From NCBI RefSeq assembly GCF_900107965.1, contig NZ_FNVU01000012.1, positions 62,001 to 126,000 on the forward strand: a DNA stretch of 64,000 nt, written 5' to 3'. A program made the position numbers and the translations under genes. Every line of letters starts with the position of its first letter. The stretch's first letter is position 1. The notes below the pieces were generated by a model that had not been told where the DNA came from, made no database searches, and saw only the letters and a list, made by a program, of their open reading frames with translations. Below, piece after piece: positions 7,040 to 15,843 of this stretch. This DNA is from Actinacidiphila yanglinensis (GTDB lineage Bacteria > Actinomycetota > Actinomycetes > Streptomycetales > Streptomycetaceae).

Positions 7040-10000
7040 TCATGCGAGCCCGTAGGCGCGCAGCACCGTCTGGGTGACGGTGTTGCCCGCGTCGTCCTCG
7101 GCGGTGGCGCGCAGCGAGACGTACCGGGCCTGCTTCGGCGCCTTCACCGTGGACGTCCAGCTGCCGCCCGCCCGCCGCCGCAGGGTCAGCGGCGCCCAGT
7201 GCGAGCCGTCGTCGAAGGACACCTGGAGGGTGGCCGCGGTGAGCGTGCCGGCCCCGGTGACGCCCGGCAGGTGGGAGGCGGTCAGGGACAGCGGCGCGGT
7301 GCGGTGCGCCCTGCCGGACAGGTCGGTGGCGACGCCGTAGTCGAGCTGGATCAGCGGCAGGAGCGCGTAGCCGTTGCCGGAGGTGAAGTCCCACTCGGTC
7401 CGGGTGGACGGCGAGAAGGGCAGCACGCCGCTCTGGTCGGTCTCGGCGACCAGCCGGTAGGGCAGCGGGTCGCTGCTGGGCGCGTCCACGGCGAGCTGCT
7501 GGTAGATCGTGGAGCCGAGTTCGGTGTCGCCCTGGTAGAGGGTAACCGTCTCGTGCAGGTTGTCGCCCTCGCCCCACAGGTTGGAGTCGAAGCCGTCGTG
7601 GCCGCTGCCGGAGTCGCCCCAGCCGGGGACGTTCAGGACGAGGAAGTCGCCCTGCCGGTCGGGCAGCGACTGGCTGTCGTTCATCCGCGGGTGGTAGACG
7701 GGCAGGAACCAGTCGCTCGGCGTGGTGGAGCCCTTCACCGGGTGGGTGATCAGGGAGCGCTCCTGGACCACCGGGTCGTCGGACTCCTCGTACCAGCCGA
7801 ACTTCGTGCCGCCGGGAGTGACCCAGTCGGTACGGGTGGCGCCGAGGGTCTGGACGGTCTGGTAGCCGACGCCGTACCGGTCGAAGTCCTGCATGTCATA
7901 GCGCCCGTTGTCCCCCGCGTCGGCGGCCTTGCCGGCGAAGCGGGAGTCGATCCGGGCCAGGTCGGCGGCCTTCGGGGCGTAGGTCAGGTCGCGGTCGGGG
8001 ATGGCGCCGTCGTGCCGCTCGACGAGGTCGTAGACGTACGGCGAGGTGGGCGTCGAGGTCAGGTCGAGCACCAGGCCGCCGCGGGTGGCCGCCGAGATCA
8101 GCGCGGCGCCCGCGCCGGCCTGCAGGCCGGCCACCTCGATGGGGCTCGGCGTCGTGTAGTCGTCGTCGCCGTACCAGCCGGACAGGCGGCCGGCGGTGTC
8201 GTTGACGACCAGCAGCAGGCGGGCCCCGGCGGCGACCGCGGCCGCGGCCTGCGCGGTGTCCGCCGCAGGCTGGTCTGCCGGGTCGGCCTGCCGGTCGTAG
8301 CCGACCACCACCGCCTTGCCCTCGACGTTCAGCCCGGCGTACTCGGCGGCGGTGCCGTGGCCGGCGTACACGACCGGGAGCTTGCTGCGGCCGGCCGGCA
8401 GGGGGGTGGAGCCGGCCTGGACGGCCAGGTCCGGTTCCGGGAGGCCGGGACGGGAGGCAGTGGCGGTCAGCGGCGGGGCGCTCTTGCGCCAGCGGGTGTC
8501 GAACGCGAAGCTGCCGCTGGTCACCTCGGCGGTGGACTGCGCCCACACGCTGGTGTAGGCGGACGGCAGCAGGTAGTTCTCGTTGAAGGAGCTGCCGCCG
8601 GCCACCCGGTTCCACTCGACGCGGGTCATCCGGTCGTCGGTCCTGCGCGGGGTGACGGAGGAGACCCGGTGCGCCCGGCGGGCGTCGAGGGCGGCCGTGC
8701 GGTCGCGGTCCAGTTGCACCTGGGGCGCCGACAGCACGCCGAGCCCGAGGTCGTCGGGGCCGGCCGCGCCCGGCAGGTCGGCGTACATGAGTACCGAGTA
8801 CTCGCCCTTGGGCAGGCGCAGGGTCAGCTTGCCGTCGGCGGGCACCTCCACCTGGGAGGGGTCGGCGTCGCCGGTGCGGTAGATCACCGCGGTGCCCGCG
8901 ATCGGGGCGCCGCCGCGGTCGGCGGTGGTCAGGGTGAGGTTGTAGCGCTCGTCCTCCCGGTCCACCCCGATCAGGGTGTGCGCGACGACGGTGCCGTCCG
9001 CGGTGGCCGCCTCCACCTGCCCGTCGGTGGCGCCGTACGGGGCCCTGGCCGGATCGGCGGTGACGGTCACCGACGCGCTGCCGCCGGCCGGCACGGTGAC
9101 GGTCGGCGCGGACAGCGTGAACGCCCCCGACGTGTCGCTGCCGTCGGCGCCGCTCGCGGTGGCCCTCAGGTGCAGCGTGACGTCGGAGCCGCCGGTGTTG
9201 GTGTAGGTGACGGCCCTCGCTGTCGGCTGGTCGGCGGTGTGCGGCCACGGGTAGAAGCCGGCCCAGGCGGTCGCCGAGGCGTGCACGGTGCCCAGCACCG
9301 CGGCCTTGGCGTCCAGGCGGCCGCTGCCGCCCTCGGTGACGGGTATGCCGGGGGTCGCGTGCGCGGTGCTGACCAGCGTGTCCTTGATCTGCTGCCCGGT
9401 CCAGTCCGGGTGCTTCTCGGCGACGAGCGCGGCGGCGCCGGCGACGTGCGGGGTGGCCATGGAGGTGCCGCTCATCGTGACGTACGGCCCCGAGCCCTCG
9501 GTGGAGTACTGCGAGCGGGCGGCGAGGATGTCCACGCCGGGCGCGGTGATCTCGGGCTTGAGGCCGCCGTCGAGGTAGCGCGGGCCCTGACTGGAGAAGT
9601 CGGCGAGCTGGTCGGCGGAGTCGACGGCGCCGACGGTCAGCGCCGCGGTGGCCGCGCCGGGGGAGCCGATGCCGCCGGCACCGGAGTTGCCGGCGGCGAT
9701 GACGAACAGGGCGCCGGTGGAGGCGCTGAGATCGTCGACGGCCTGGCTCATCGGGTCGGTGCCGTCGCTCGGTTCGGTCGAGCCGAGGCTCATGCTGACC
9801 ACCCGGGCGTGCTGGGTCTGCGCCGCCCACTGCATGCCGGCGATGATCCAGGACTCGTCGCCGTAGCCGTCGTCGCCGAGCACCTTGCCGACCAGCAGGT
9901 GCGAGCCGGGGGCGACACCCTTCTCCTTGCCGTCGGAGGCGGCGCCGGTGCCGGCGATGGTGGAGGCGGTGTGGGTGCCGTGGCCGTTGCGGTCGGTGGT

Positions 10001-10882
10001 GTCCTCGCCGGGCACGAAGCTCTGCGCGGAGTCCACCTGCCCGACCAGGTCGGGGTGCGCGGCGTCGATGCCGCTGTCGAGGATCGCGACGTCCACGCCT
10101 TTGCCGTCGGTGCCGGACTGCCACACGTCGGGCGCGCCGATCTGCGCGGTGCTGTCGGCGAGGGTCGACCTGACCTTGCCGTCGAGCCAGATGTGGCTGA
10201 TCCCGGCGCCGAAGACGGCCGTCCCGTCGTTCACGCTCCTCGCCCGCGCCGGGTCGTCGCCCGCGGCCTGCTGCCGCGCGGCGCGCGCCGTGGCCCGCCC
10301 CAGCGCGGCGGGCGGCGTCACGTCCTGCCAGAAGGCGGCCGCCTTGGCGCGTTCCTCGGTGACCGCTTGGCCCTGGAGGGACGGCAGGTCGCGCCGGTCG
10401 GTCAGGCCGTCGGGGGTGGCGGTTGCGGTGCGCGCCTTCGTGCCGGCGTACTGCACGATCAGCGGCAGCGCGCCGGTGCGGGCGTCGTCGTAGCCGTCGG
10501 CGATCAGGTCCGTGACGTCGAACAGCCGCCGGTCGAGCACGCCCGCGGCGACGTAGGGCAGCACCTCGGCCGGGTAGACGTACAGGTCCTTGCCGACGGT
10601 CCGGGTCTGCACGCCGCCGGTGAGGTTCGCCGGGCGGGCGACGGTGGCGGTCGCGTGCCCGCCGGCCAGGGTGGTGACGGTGACGCGGTCGCCGGTGACG
10701 AGGGTGACGGTGCTCGTGGTGGCCCCGGAGGACCCTGCGGCGGAGGCGGTGGTGGACGCCGGTGCGGGAGCGGCCGCCGGCGTCGCGGTGGCGGCCTGCG
10801 CGAGGGACGGGGTGGCCGCTGTCGCCGCGAGTACGGTGCCGACGGCGGTCAGGGCCCGCCGTCGCCGGGTGGGGGATCTCAA
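7040..10882 (-). CDS. Secreted S8 family serine peptidase (subtilisin-like)
   Basis: A TTG start is chosen because GGAGGG lies six bases before it, giving 1280 residues. The open frame extends a little further upstream without such a site. An Arg-rich n-region and Ala-rich core form a signal peptide of about 30 residues. A propeptide-like segment follows. The catalytic triad sits at D269 (DVAILDSGID), H301 (NGHGTH) and S474 (GTSMATPHVAG), with the oxyanion Asn at about 399 (IAAGNSG). A PA-type insert (LPVVYAGHGTAAEYAGL) and several beta-sandwich regions fill the C-terminal 800 residues, typical of large Streptomyces exported subtilases. The role is extracellular protein degradation. It stands alone, transcribed away from the regulator gene upstream. 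Confidence 0.92.
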   Translation of the reverse strand: MRSPTRRRRALTAVGTVLAATAATPSLAQAATATPAAAPAPASTTASAAGSSGATTSTVTLVTGDRVTVTTLAGGHATATVARPANLTGGVQTRTVGKDLYVYPAEVLPYVAAGVLDRRLFDVTDLIADGYDDARTGALPLIVQYAGTKARTATATPDGLTDRRDLPSLQGQAVTEERAKAAAFWQDVTPPAALGRATARAARQQAAGDDPARARSVNDGTAVFGAGISHIWLDGKVRSTLADSTAQIGAPDVWQSGTDGKGVDVAILDSGIDAAHPDLVGQVDSAQSFVPGEDTTDRNGHGTHTASTIAGTGAASDGKEKGVAPGSHLLVGKVLGDDGYGDESWIIAGMQWAAQTQHARVVSMSLGSTEPSDGTDPMSQAVDDLSASTGALFVIAAGNSGAGGIGSPGAATAALTVGAVDSADQLADFSSQGPRYLDGGLKPEITAPGVDILAARSQYSTEGSGPYVTMSGTSMATPHVAGAAALVAEKHPDWTGQQIKDTLVSTAHATPGIPVTEGGSGRLDAKAAVLGTVHASATAWAGFYPWPHTADQPTARAVTYTNTGGSDVTLHLRATASGADGSDTSGAFTLSAPTVTVPAGGSASVTVTADPARAPYGATDGQVEAATADGTVVAHTLIGVDREDERYNLTLTTADRGGAPIAGTAVIYRTGDADPSQVEVPADGKLTLRLPKGEYSVLMYADLPGAAGPDDLGLGVLSAPQVQLDRDRTAALDARRAHRVSSVTPRRTDDRMTRVEWNRVAGGSSFNENYLLPSAYTSVWAQSTAEVTSGSFAFDTRWRKSAPPLTATASRPGLPEPDLAVQAGSTPLPAGRSKLPVVYAGHGTAAEYAGLNVEGKAVVVGYDRQADPADQPAADTAQAAAAVAAGARLLLVVNDTAGRLSGWYGDDDYTTPSPIEVAGLQAGAGAALISAATRGGLVLDLTSTPTSPYVYDLVERHDGAIPDRDLTYAPKAADLARIDSRFAGKAADAGDNGRYDMQDFDRYGVGYQTVQTLGATRTDWVTPGGTKFGWYEESDDPVVQERSLITHPVKGSTTPSDWFLPVYHPRMNDSQSLPDRQGDFLVLNVPGWGDSGSGHDGFDSNLWGEGDNLHETVTLYQGDTELGSTIYQQLAVDAPSSDPLPYRLVAETDQSGVLPFSPSTRTEWDFTSGNGYALLPLIQLDYGVATDLSGRAHRTAPLSLTASHLPGVTGAGTLTAATLQVSFDDGSHWAPLTLRRRAGGSWTSTVKAPKQARYVSLRATAEDDAGNTVTQTVLRAYGLA

Positions 10883-11109
10883 GTCGTGCCCTCCGTATGG
10901 TGCGTGGGATACGGAACGCAGCACATTCTTTGGGGGCGGGCGGCGCCGTTGAATGCTTTCGGATGACGGTTCGCCGCCATGACGGAAACCTGCCGAAGCT
11001 GACGGAACGTCATATCCGGGGCCGAGGGGGCTGGATGGGGGCGCGCGAGGTCCGACGAGGTGCGGGGGAGGGCGAGTTGGTCAGGCGGCGCGGCGCGTGG
11101 GTGTCCCGC

Positions 11110-12183
11110 TCAGCGGGTGGGCCGATCGGCGGGAAGCCATCCCCTGGCCACGGCCTCGGCGCCGAGCTGGAAGCGCGAACCGACCGACGCGAGGCCCATC
11201 AGGGCGCGGATCTTCCGCTCGACGGTGCGCAGCGACAGGTCCAGCTGGGCGGCGATGGTCCGGTCGGCGACGTCGAGGGCGAGCAGCGCGAGGATCTGCC
11301 GGTCCTGCTCGCTGGGCTCGGGGCCGTCCTGACCCCCGGACGAGCGCGCCGGCAGGCCCTGCCCGCCGGGCTGCGCTTCCTTGGTGCCGGCCAGCGGCAA
11401 CGGCCGGGCCCGCTCCCAGTACTGCTCGAAGAGCAGCACCAAGGCGTGCACGAGGCCGGTGCCGTGCACGACGAGGGTGTCGGCGTGCCCGGGCTCCTCG
11501 GCGACCGACAGCGGGACCATCGCGTTGGCGCGGTCGGAGACGATCAGGCGCATCGGGATCTCCTCGGCCACCCGCATCTTCATGCCGAGCCCGGTGACCT
11601 CCCGCACGTCGTCCCACATGCCGGGCACCTCCAGGTGCCCGCGGGTCAGCACGGCACGGAAGTCCACGCCGCGCAGCAGCGCCTCGTACTCCATCGCGTG
11701 CACGCTGTCACGCTCCACCGCGATCACCGACTCGGCGAGGAAGGTCAGCACCTCCCATCGGGCCCCGCCCAGCAGTTGCCCGAGCCGGTGGCGGATCGCG
11801 ACCGGTCCGGAGACCACCTCCACCACCCCGCCCGCCGCGCGCGAGGCGGCGCTGCGGAACTGTTCGGCGAGCGCGGTGACCGCGGCTCCTGCCTGGTCGA
11901 GCGAGGTGCGCCGCTGCACCAGCAGCGGGGTGAGCGCCACCGACGGGGAGCTGGCCCGGTAGGTGCGCGCGGCCGCGCCCCGCGGATCGCCGTCGCCGAA
12001 CGGCGGCGGCTGCTCGCCGACCACGAGGCCGTGGGCGGCCATCTCCTCCAGCCGGGCCACCGCCTGGTCGACGGTGATCCCGGCCTGCGCGGCCATGTCC
12101 GCGGCGGAACTGCCCGGCCGCGCGATCAGCAGGACGTACAGCCGCTCCTGTTCGGGCGGGATGCCGAGCGGCGCCAGAATCAG
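11110..12183 (-). CDS. LuxR-type transcriptional regulator with TrmB-like N-terminal HTH
   Basis: The C-terminal 60 residues form a LuxR/GerE helix-turn-helix (DRQILALLALDVADRTIAA, LRTVERKIRALM). The N-terminal part (PPEQERLYVLLIARPGSSA, AARLEEMAAHGLV) is a TrmB/MarR-like winged helix. The middle matches the effector region of Streptomyces orphan LuxR proteins. The start is uncertain. No ATG, GTG or TTG lies near the conserved beginning, and an ATG at 12303 would give a 398-residue form whose extra N-terminus looks non-coding. A TTGACA promoter at 12220-12248 points to a start downstream of it, so a CTG or ATT codon at 12175-12183, preceded by GGGAG, is favoured. It is divergent from the carboxylate-amine ligase gene. 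Confidence 0.75.
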   Translation of the reverse strand: MILAPLGIPPEQERLYVLLIARPGSSAADMAAQAGITVDQAVARLEEMAAHGLVVGEQPPPFGDGDPRGAAARTYRASSPSVALTPLLVQRRTSLDQAGAAVTALAEQFRSAASRAAGGVVEVVSGPVAIRHRLGQLLGGARWEVLTFLAESVIAVERDSVHAMEYEALLRGVDFRAVLTRGHLEVPGMWDDVREVTGLGMKMRVAEEIPMRLIVSDRANAMVPLSVAEEPGHADTLVVHGTGLVHALVLLFEQYWERARPLPLAGTKEAQPGGQGLPARSSGGQDGPEPSEQDRQILALLALDVADRTIAAQLDLSLRTVERKIRALMGLASVGSRFQLGAEAVARGWLPADRPTR

Positions 12184-12219
12184 AAGCTCCCGAGCGTGGT
12201 CGAACCGGTGTGTGCGGGA

Positions 12220-12248
12220 ATCCTCACGGCGCCCACCACCGCTGTCAA
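12220..12248 (-). promoter_or_regulatory. Predicted housekeeping-type promoter for the LuxR-like gene
   Basis: On the minus strand TTGACA (12243-12248) is separated by exactly 17 bases from GAGGAT (12220-12225), close to the HrdB-type consensus TTGACR-N17-TAGRRT. It fires into the LuxR-type gene and implies that translation starts below 12213. Confidence 0.6.
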
Positions 12249-12301
12249 GGCGCGATGGGGGCGGGGGCAGTAGGTCGCCGGATCGGGGGTAGGTCCCCCG
12301 C

Positions 12302-13411
12302 ATGGGGCCCTCCGGCATCACCCTGGGCGTCGAGGAGGAGTACCTGCTGCTCGACGCGGGGACCGGTCTGCCCTCGTCGCGGGCCTCCCGGGTGCAGGCC
12401 GCCGCCGATCTGGAGCCGGTCCTGGACACGGACGAGGTCGACAACGAGCTGCTCCAGGCGCAGGTCGAGGTGGCCACCCCGATCTGCTCGGAACTGGCGG
12501 ACGTGGGCGGGCAGTTGGCGCGCTTCCGGCAGGCGGTCGGCGGCGCCGCGCTGCGCGTGGGGTGCCGGCTGGCCGCGACCGGGGGCGCGCCGCTGTCGTC
12601 CGGCGACGCGATGCCGGTGACGGAGAAGCAGCGGTACCGCGACATGCGCACGAACGCGGCCCGCCTCGTCGACGAGCAGCTCATCAACGGCATGCACATC
12701 CATGTCGCGGTCCCCGACCAGGAGGCGGGCGCCGCCGCCCTCGGCCGGCTCCGTCCCTGGCTGCCGGTGCTGGTCGCCCTCGGCGCCAACTCCCCGTACT
12801 GGGATGGCCGCGACACCGGGTTCGCGAGCTGGCGGACGGTCGTCTTCGGGCGCTGGCCGGTCAGCGGTTCGCCGCCGTACACCGCGGACGCGGCGACATA
12901 CGAGGAACGGGTCGGCGCGCTGGTGGAGAGCGGCGTGATCCGCGACCGGCGGCAGATCTACTGGCATGCCCGGCTGTCCGACCGCTACCCGACGCTGGAG
13001 GTGCGCGCGACCGACGTGCAGCTCGACGTCGACAGCGCGGTGACCCTGGCGGGCCTGGTGCGCGGGCTGGTCGCGACGGGACTGCGGGAGGCCGCGCGCG
13101 GGGCGCCGGTGCTGGACCCGCCGGGCAGCGTCCTGCAGGCGGCGGGCTGGCACGCGGCGCGGTACGGCCTGTCCGGCGACCTGGTCGACCCCACGCGCGG
13201 CAGGCCCGCGCCCGCGCGGGACGTGGTCGGCGCGCTGCTGGAGTACGCGACGCCCGCGCTCGACGAGCACGACGACGCGGAGCGGGTCGGCGAGGGACTG
13301 GAGCGGCTGCTGGACGGCGGCACCGGCGCGGTCCGGCAGCGCCTGGCGATGTCGGGTGGGGGCTTCCCCACGCTGCTGGACCTGATCGCGCCGGCCCCCG
13401 GCGCGTCCTGA
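12302..13411 (+). CDS. YbdK-family carboxylate-amine ligase (glutamate-cysteine ligase type 2)
   Basis: The 369-residue protein opens with GITLGVEEEYLLLD, the hallmark of the GCS2/YbdK family. It continues with NELLQAQVEVATPIC, an INGMHIHVAV strand and SRYPTLEVRATD-like C-terminal signatures (DRYPTLEVRATDVQLDVD). Members make a weak gamma-glutamyl-cysteine bond or related amide bonds using ATP; the natural substrate is often unknown. Length is normal for the family. The ATG lies inside the putative leader of the divergent regulator gene, and the ribosome site is weak. The regulator may control it, but there is no direct evidence. Confidence 0.9.
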   Translation: MGPSGITLGVEEEYLLLDAGTGLPSSRASRVQAAADLEPVLDTDEVDNELLQAQVEVATPICSELADVGGQLARFRQAVGGAALRVGCRLAATGGAPLSSGDAMPVTEKQRYRDMRTNAARLVDEQLINGMHIHVAVPDQEAGAAALGRLRPWLPVLVALGANSPYWDGRDTGFASWRTVVFGRWPVSGSPPYTADAATYEERVGALVESGVIRDRRQIYWHARLSDRYPTLEVRATDVQLDVDSAVTLAGLVRGLVATGLREAARGAPVLDPPGSVLQAAGWHAARYGLSGDLVDPTRGRPAPARDVVGALLEYATPALDEHDDAERVGEGLERLLDGGTGAVRQRLAMSGGGFPTLLDLIAPAPGAS

Positions 13412-13645
13412 TCCGCGGGGGCGCCGGCCCCCGATCCGCCGGGGCGCCCGGAACCTGATCCGCGGGAGTGGCCCGGACCCGGCGCGGCACCCACCCGGAC
13501 GGCCGTAGCAGAACGGCTGCGGCGGGCACCTGATCCGCACACTGGAACGGAAACCGAGCCTCCCCGCGTCGCCGGGAGAGCGCACATCGCCGCCGATCGG
13601 CACGCGCGGGAGACCCATCACGCAAGGCAACGGAAGGTGAGTGTC

Positions 13646-13969
13646 ATGCCCCGAGGTTCGGACGCGAAGCGGGAGCGGCAGTACGAGCACATCAAGGACA
13701 GCGCGCGCCGGCGCGGCATGTCGCCCGGGCGCGCGGAGGAGATCGCCGCCCGCACCGTGAACAAGGAGCGGGCGCGGTCCGGTGAGAGCCGGACCGCCAG
13801 CCGCACCTCCACCCGGGACATGGCCTCGTCGAGGCGCGGCGGGCAGCGGTCGCACACCGGTGCCCAGGGCCCGACGAGGGACCAGCTCTACAACGAGGCA
13901 CGGCAGCGGAACATCAAGGGCCGCTCGGACATGACCAAGGCCGAGCTCAGCAAGGCGCTCGGCCGCTGA
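13646..13969 (+). CDS. Small basic SAP/Rho-N-like protein (often annotated plasmid stabilization protein)
   Basis: This 107-residue, strongly basic and hydrophilic protein begins MPRGSDAKRERQYEHIKDS. Its N-terminal half, with SARRRGMSPGRAEEIAART, resembles proteins annotated as plasmid stabilization proteins. The last 35 residues, with TRDQLYNEARQRNIKGRSD and MTKAELSKAL, fit a Rho-termination-factor N-terminal or SAP-like motif, a small helical nucleic-acid binding fold. The ATG is chosen over an in-frame GTG nine bases earlier because GGAAGG lies eight bases before the ATG. Its function is unknown. The 234 bases upstream hold several copies of the word TGATCCGC but no clear promoter. Confidence 0.8.
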   Translation: MPRGSDAKRERQYEHIKDSARRRGMSPGRAEEIAARTVNKERARSGESRTASRTSTRDMASSRRGGQRSHTGAQGPTRDQLYNEARQRNIKGRSDMTKAELSKALGR

Positions 13970-14109
13970 CGCCGGACGCCTCCCCGCCCGTTCCACCCCC
14001 GGCCCGCCCGCTCCGGCCCCGCCGCCGGGGCGGGTGCGACCGCGGGCGGACCGGGCTCCTCCCCCCGACCTGCGATGAGGCGTCGCCGGGACGTGCGGGA
14101 CAATCAGGT

Positions 14110-15090
14110 GTGGATCTTCAGAACCTGCTCGACGGGCACGCCGCGCGCGGCCTCCTCGACGTCCCCGCGGCAGTCGCGGGCATATCCGTGGCGGGCACGC
14201 GCAGCACCGCCGTGCGCGGCGCGGACGCGCTCGCCCCGGACACCCCCTTCCGCATCGCCTCGCTGACGAAGGTGTTCACCTGCACCGCGCTGCTCCTGAG
14301 GCTGCGGGCGGACGGCATCCCGACGGACACCCCCGCCGTCGAGTTGCTGGCCGACCTCGCTCCCGAGTGGCGGGCGGACCGGACCCTGACCGTCGAGCAA
14401 CTCCTCGGCCAGGTATCGGGGTTGCGCCCGAGCGTGAACGCGGCCACGGCGGCGGGGCTGGGAGAGGGGCCCGAGGCGCTCCACGAGGCGGCCCGGCTCG
14501 TGGTGCGCGGCGGGAACGAACGGGAACCCGGGGATCGCTGGGCCTACGACAACGGCAACTACTTCCTGGCCGGCGCGCTGCTCGCAGCGCTCGCCGGCGT
14601 CCCGTACGAGACGGCCCTGCAGCGCGAACTGCTCGCACCCTGGGGGCTGTCGGGCACCGGTTTCGACCTGCCGGACGGCGCGGTCGCCGGGCACATCGGT
14701 GCCGCTCCGCTGGCCCCGGCGAGCTACCCGCGCCCGCGCCGGCCCAGCGGTGGGCTGTGGTCGCGGGTGCCGGACCTGCTGGCCCTGGGCGAGGGCCTGC
14801 TCGCCGACCGGGCGCTGCTCGCGGAGATGCGCCGGTCGCGCACCCGGCCGGACGACCCGATGCGCTACGGCCTCGGCTGGGCGCTCGGCCCGTCGGGGCA
14901 GATGTACCTCAACGGCCGCCTGCCGGGCTACCGTTCGGCGCTGCTGCTGGTTCCCGACGCGGAGCTGGTGTGCGTCGCGCTCGCCGCCGAGCAGGACGCG
15001 CTCCCGGGCCTGGCCGCACTGCTCAGCGACGTGCAGCGGCCGTTCACCGGCGACGACCTCGCCGCCGCCGTCGACGCCTTCGCCGCGTGA
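14110..15090 (+). CDS. Serine hydrolase of the beta-lactamase/penicillin-binding (class C) family
   Basis: The 326-residue protein shows the SxxK motif as SLTK (in FRIASLTKVFTCTALLL), a YxN-type motif (WAYDNGNYFLAGALL) and a late turn NGRLPGYRS in place of KTG/HxG. This is the class C beta-lactamase or Streptomyces R61 DD-peptidase-like fold. There is no signal peptide or membrane helix, so it is probably cytoplasmic, where many such proteins act as esterases or peptidases. The GTG start lacks a good ribosome site and may be leaderless. Substrate cannot be assigned. Confidence 0.85.
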   Translation: MDLQNLLDGHAARGLLDVPAAVAGISVAGTRSTAVRGADALAPDTPFRIASLTKVFTCTALLLRLRADGIPTDTPAVELLADLAPEWRADRTLTVEQLLGQVSGLRPSVNAATAAGLGEGPEALHEAARLVVRGGNEREPGDRWAYDNGNYFLAGALLAALAGVPYETALQRELLAPWGLSGTGFDLPDGAVAGHIGAAPLAPASYPRPRRPSGGLWSRVPDLLALGEGLLADRALLAEMRRSRTRPDDPMRYGLGWALGPSGQMYLNGRLPGYRSALLLVPDAELVCVALAAEQDALPGLAALLSDVQRPFTGDDLAAAVDAFAA

Positions 15091-15280
15091 GCCGTGCCGG
15101 TACGCGTCCCGGCGTGCCCGGACAGGGCGTTCACGGGCGAGGCGCCCCCTGCGCGGGACGGGACTCCTCGACGGACCCACCCCCTCTCTGATCGGCGTCC
15201 CCGAGGGCGAACGCGGCCGGACAGGTCGGGGTCCTCCCCGGTGCGCGCCGACCGGTGGGTGCCGGGATCTCCGGGGTCGT

Positions 15281-15748
15281 TCATGGCCGGAAGTACTCCG
15301 ACATCAGGTCGCCGACCCATTCCGGCTGCTTGACGCCCGTGACCTGGAACTCGACCATCACCGGCTTGAGGTCGACGACCGGGGTGCCCGCCACCGCGTC
15401 GAGGCCCACCACGGTGAGTTCGCGCCCGCGGACCGACTCGATGGCGCAGCACGTCACCCCGATGCGGTTCGGCCGCCGCGGGCCGCGGTCGGCGAAGACA
15501 CCGACGGGCGGCAGGTCGGAGCGGCCGCGGTAGGGGCGGGGTTCGCGGTAGTCGTCGCGTTCCGGGAGCCGGTCGAAGACGAAGAGCACCTCCACGTGGG
15601 AGAAGCCCTCCAGCCCCTGCAGGCAGGCGTCGCCGAAGCGTTCGTCGACGGTGATGGTGCTGCGGACGGCGCCCCAGTGGTCCGTGTGCTGGACGTCCGT
15701 ACGGTCGTTGTGGACCGTGCCTATCGGTGTGACCTCGAAGGGTGACAT
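15281..15748 (-). CDS. trmO: TrmO-type tRNA (t6A37) N6-methyltransferase, TsaA family
   Basis: The 155-residue protein starts MSPFEVTPIGTVHNDRTD and contains SHVEVLFVFDRLPE, FADRGPRRPNRIGVT and a VVDLKPVM-like strand (GTPVVDLKPVMVEF), all signatures of the TsaA/VirR/TrmO beta-barrel. The family methylates N6-threonylcarbamoyladenosine at position 37 of tRNA using S-adenosylmethionine. Length equals the single-domain bacterial form. Read-through of the same frame upstream is an artefact of high GC; the ATG with GGGAG twelve bases earlier is the start. It sits alone in the minus direction, downstream of an exporter gene. Confidence 0.85.
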   Translation of the reverse strand: MSPFEVTPIGTVHNDRTDVQHTDHWGAVRSTITVDERFGDACLQGLEGFSHVEVLFVFDRLPERDDYREPRPYRGRSDLPPVGVFADRGPRRPNRIGVTCCAIESVRGRELTVVGLDAVAGTPVVDLKPVMVEFQVTGVKQPEWVGDLMSEYFRP

Positions 15749-15843
15749 GGCCGGGTGTGCTCCCGTCGGTCGGCGTGATGGCGTCGTGCCCGGAGGAGGA
15801 TCATGGCAGGCCCGTCCGCCGGTACGGGACCTGTGGGCATGGC

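Noticed and set aside
7010..10966. A 1318-codon open frame on the plus strand
   Set aside because: It is the antisense shadow of the subtilase gene, whose catalytic triad and signal peptide are clear on the other strand.
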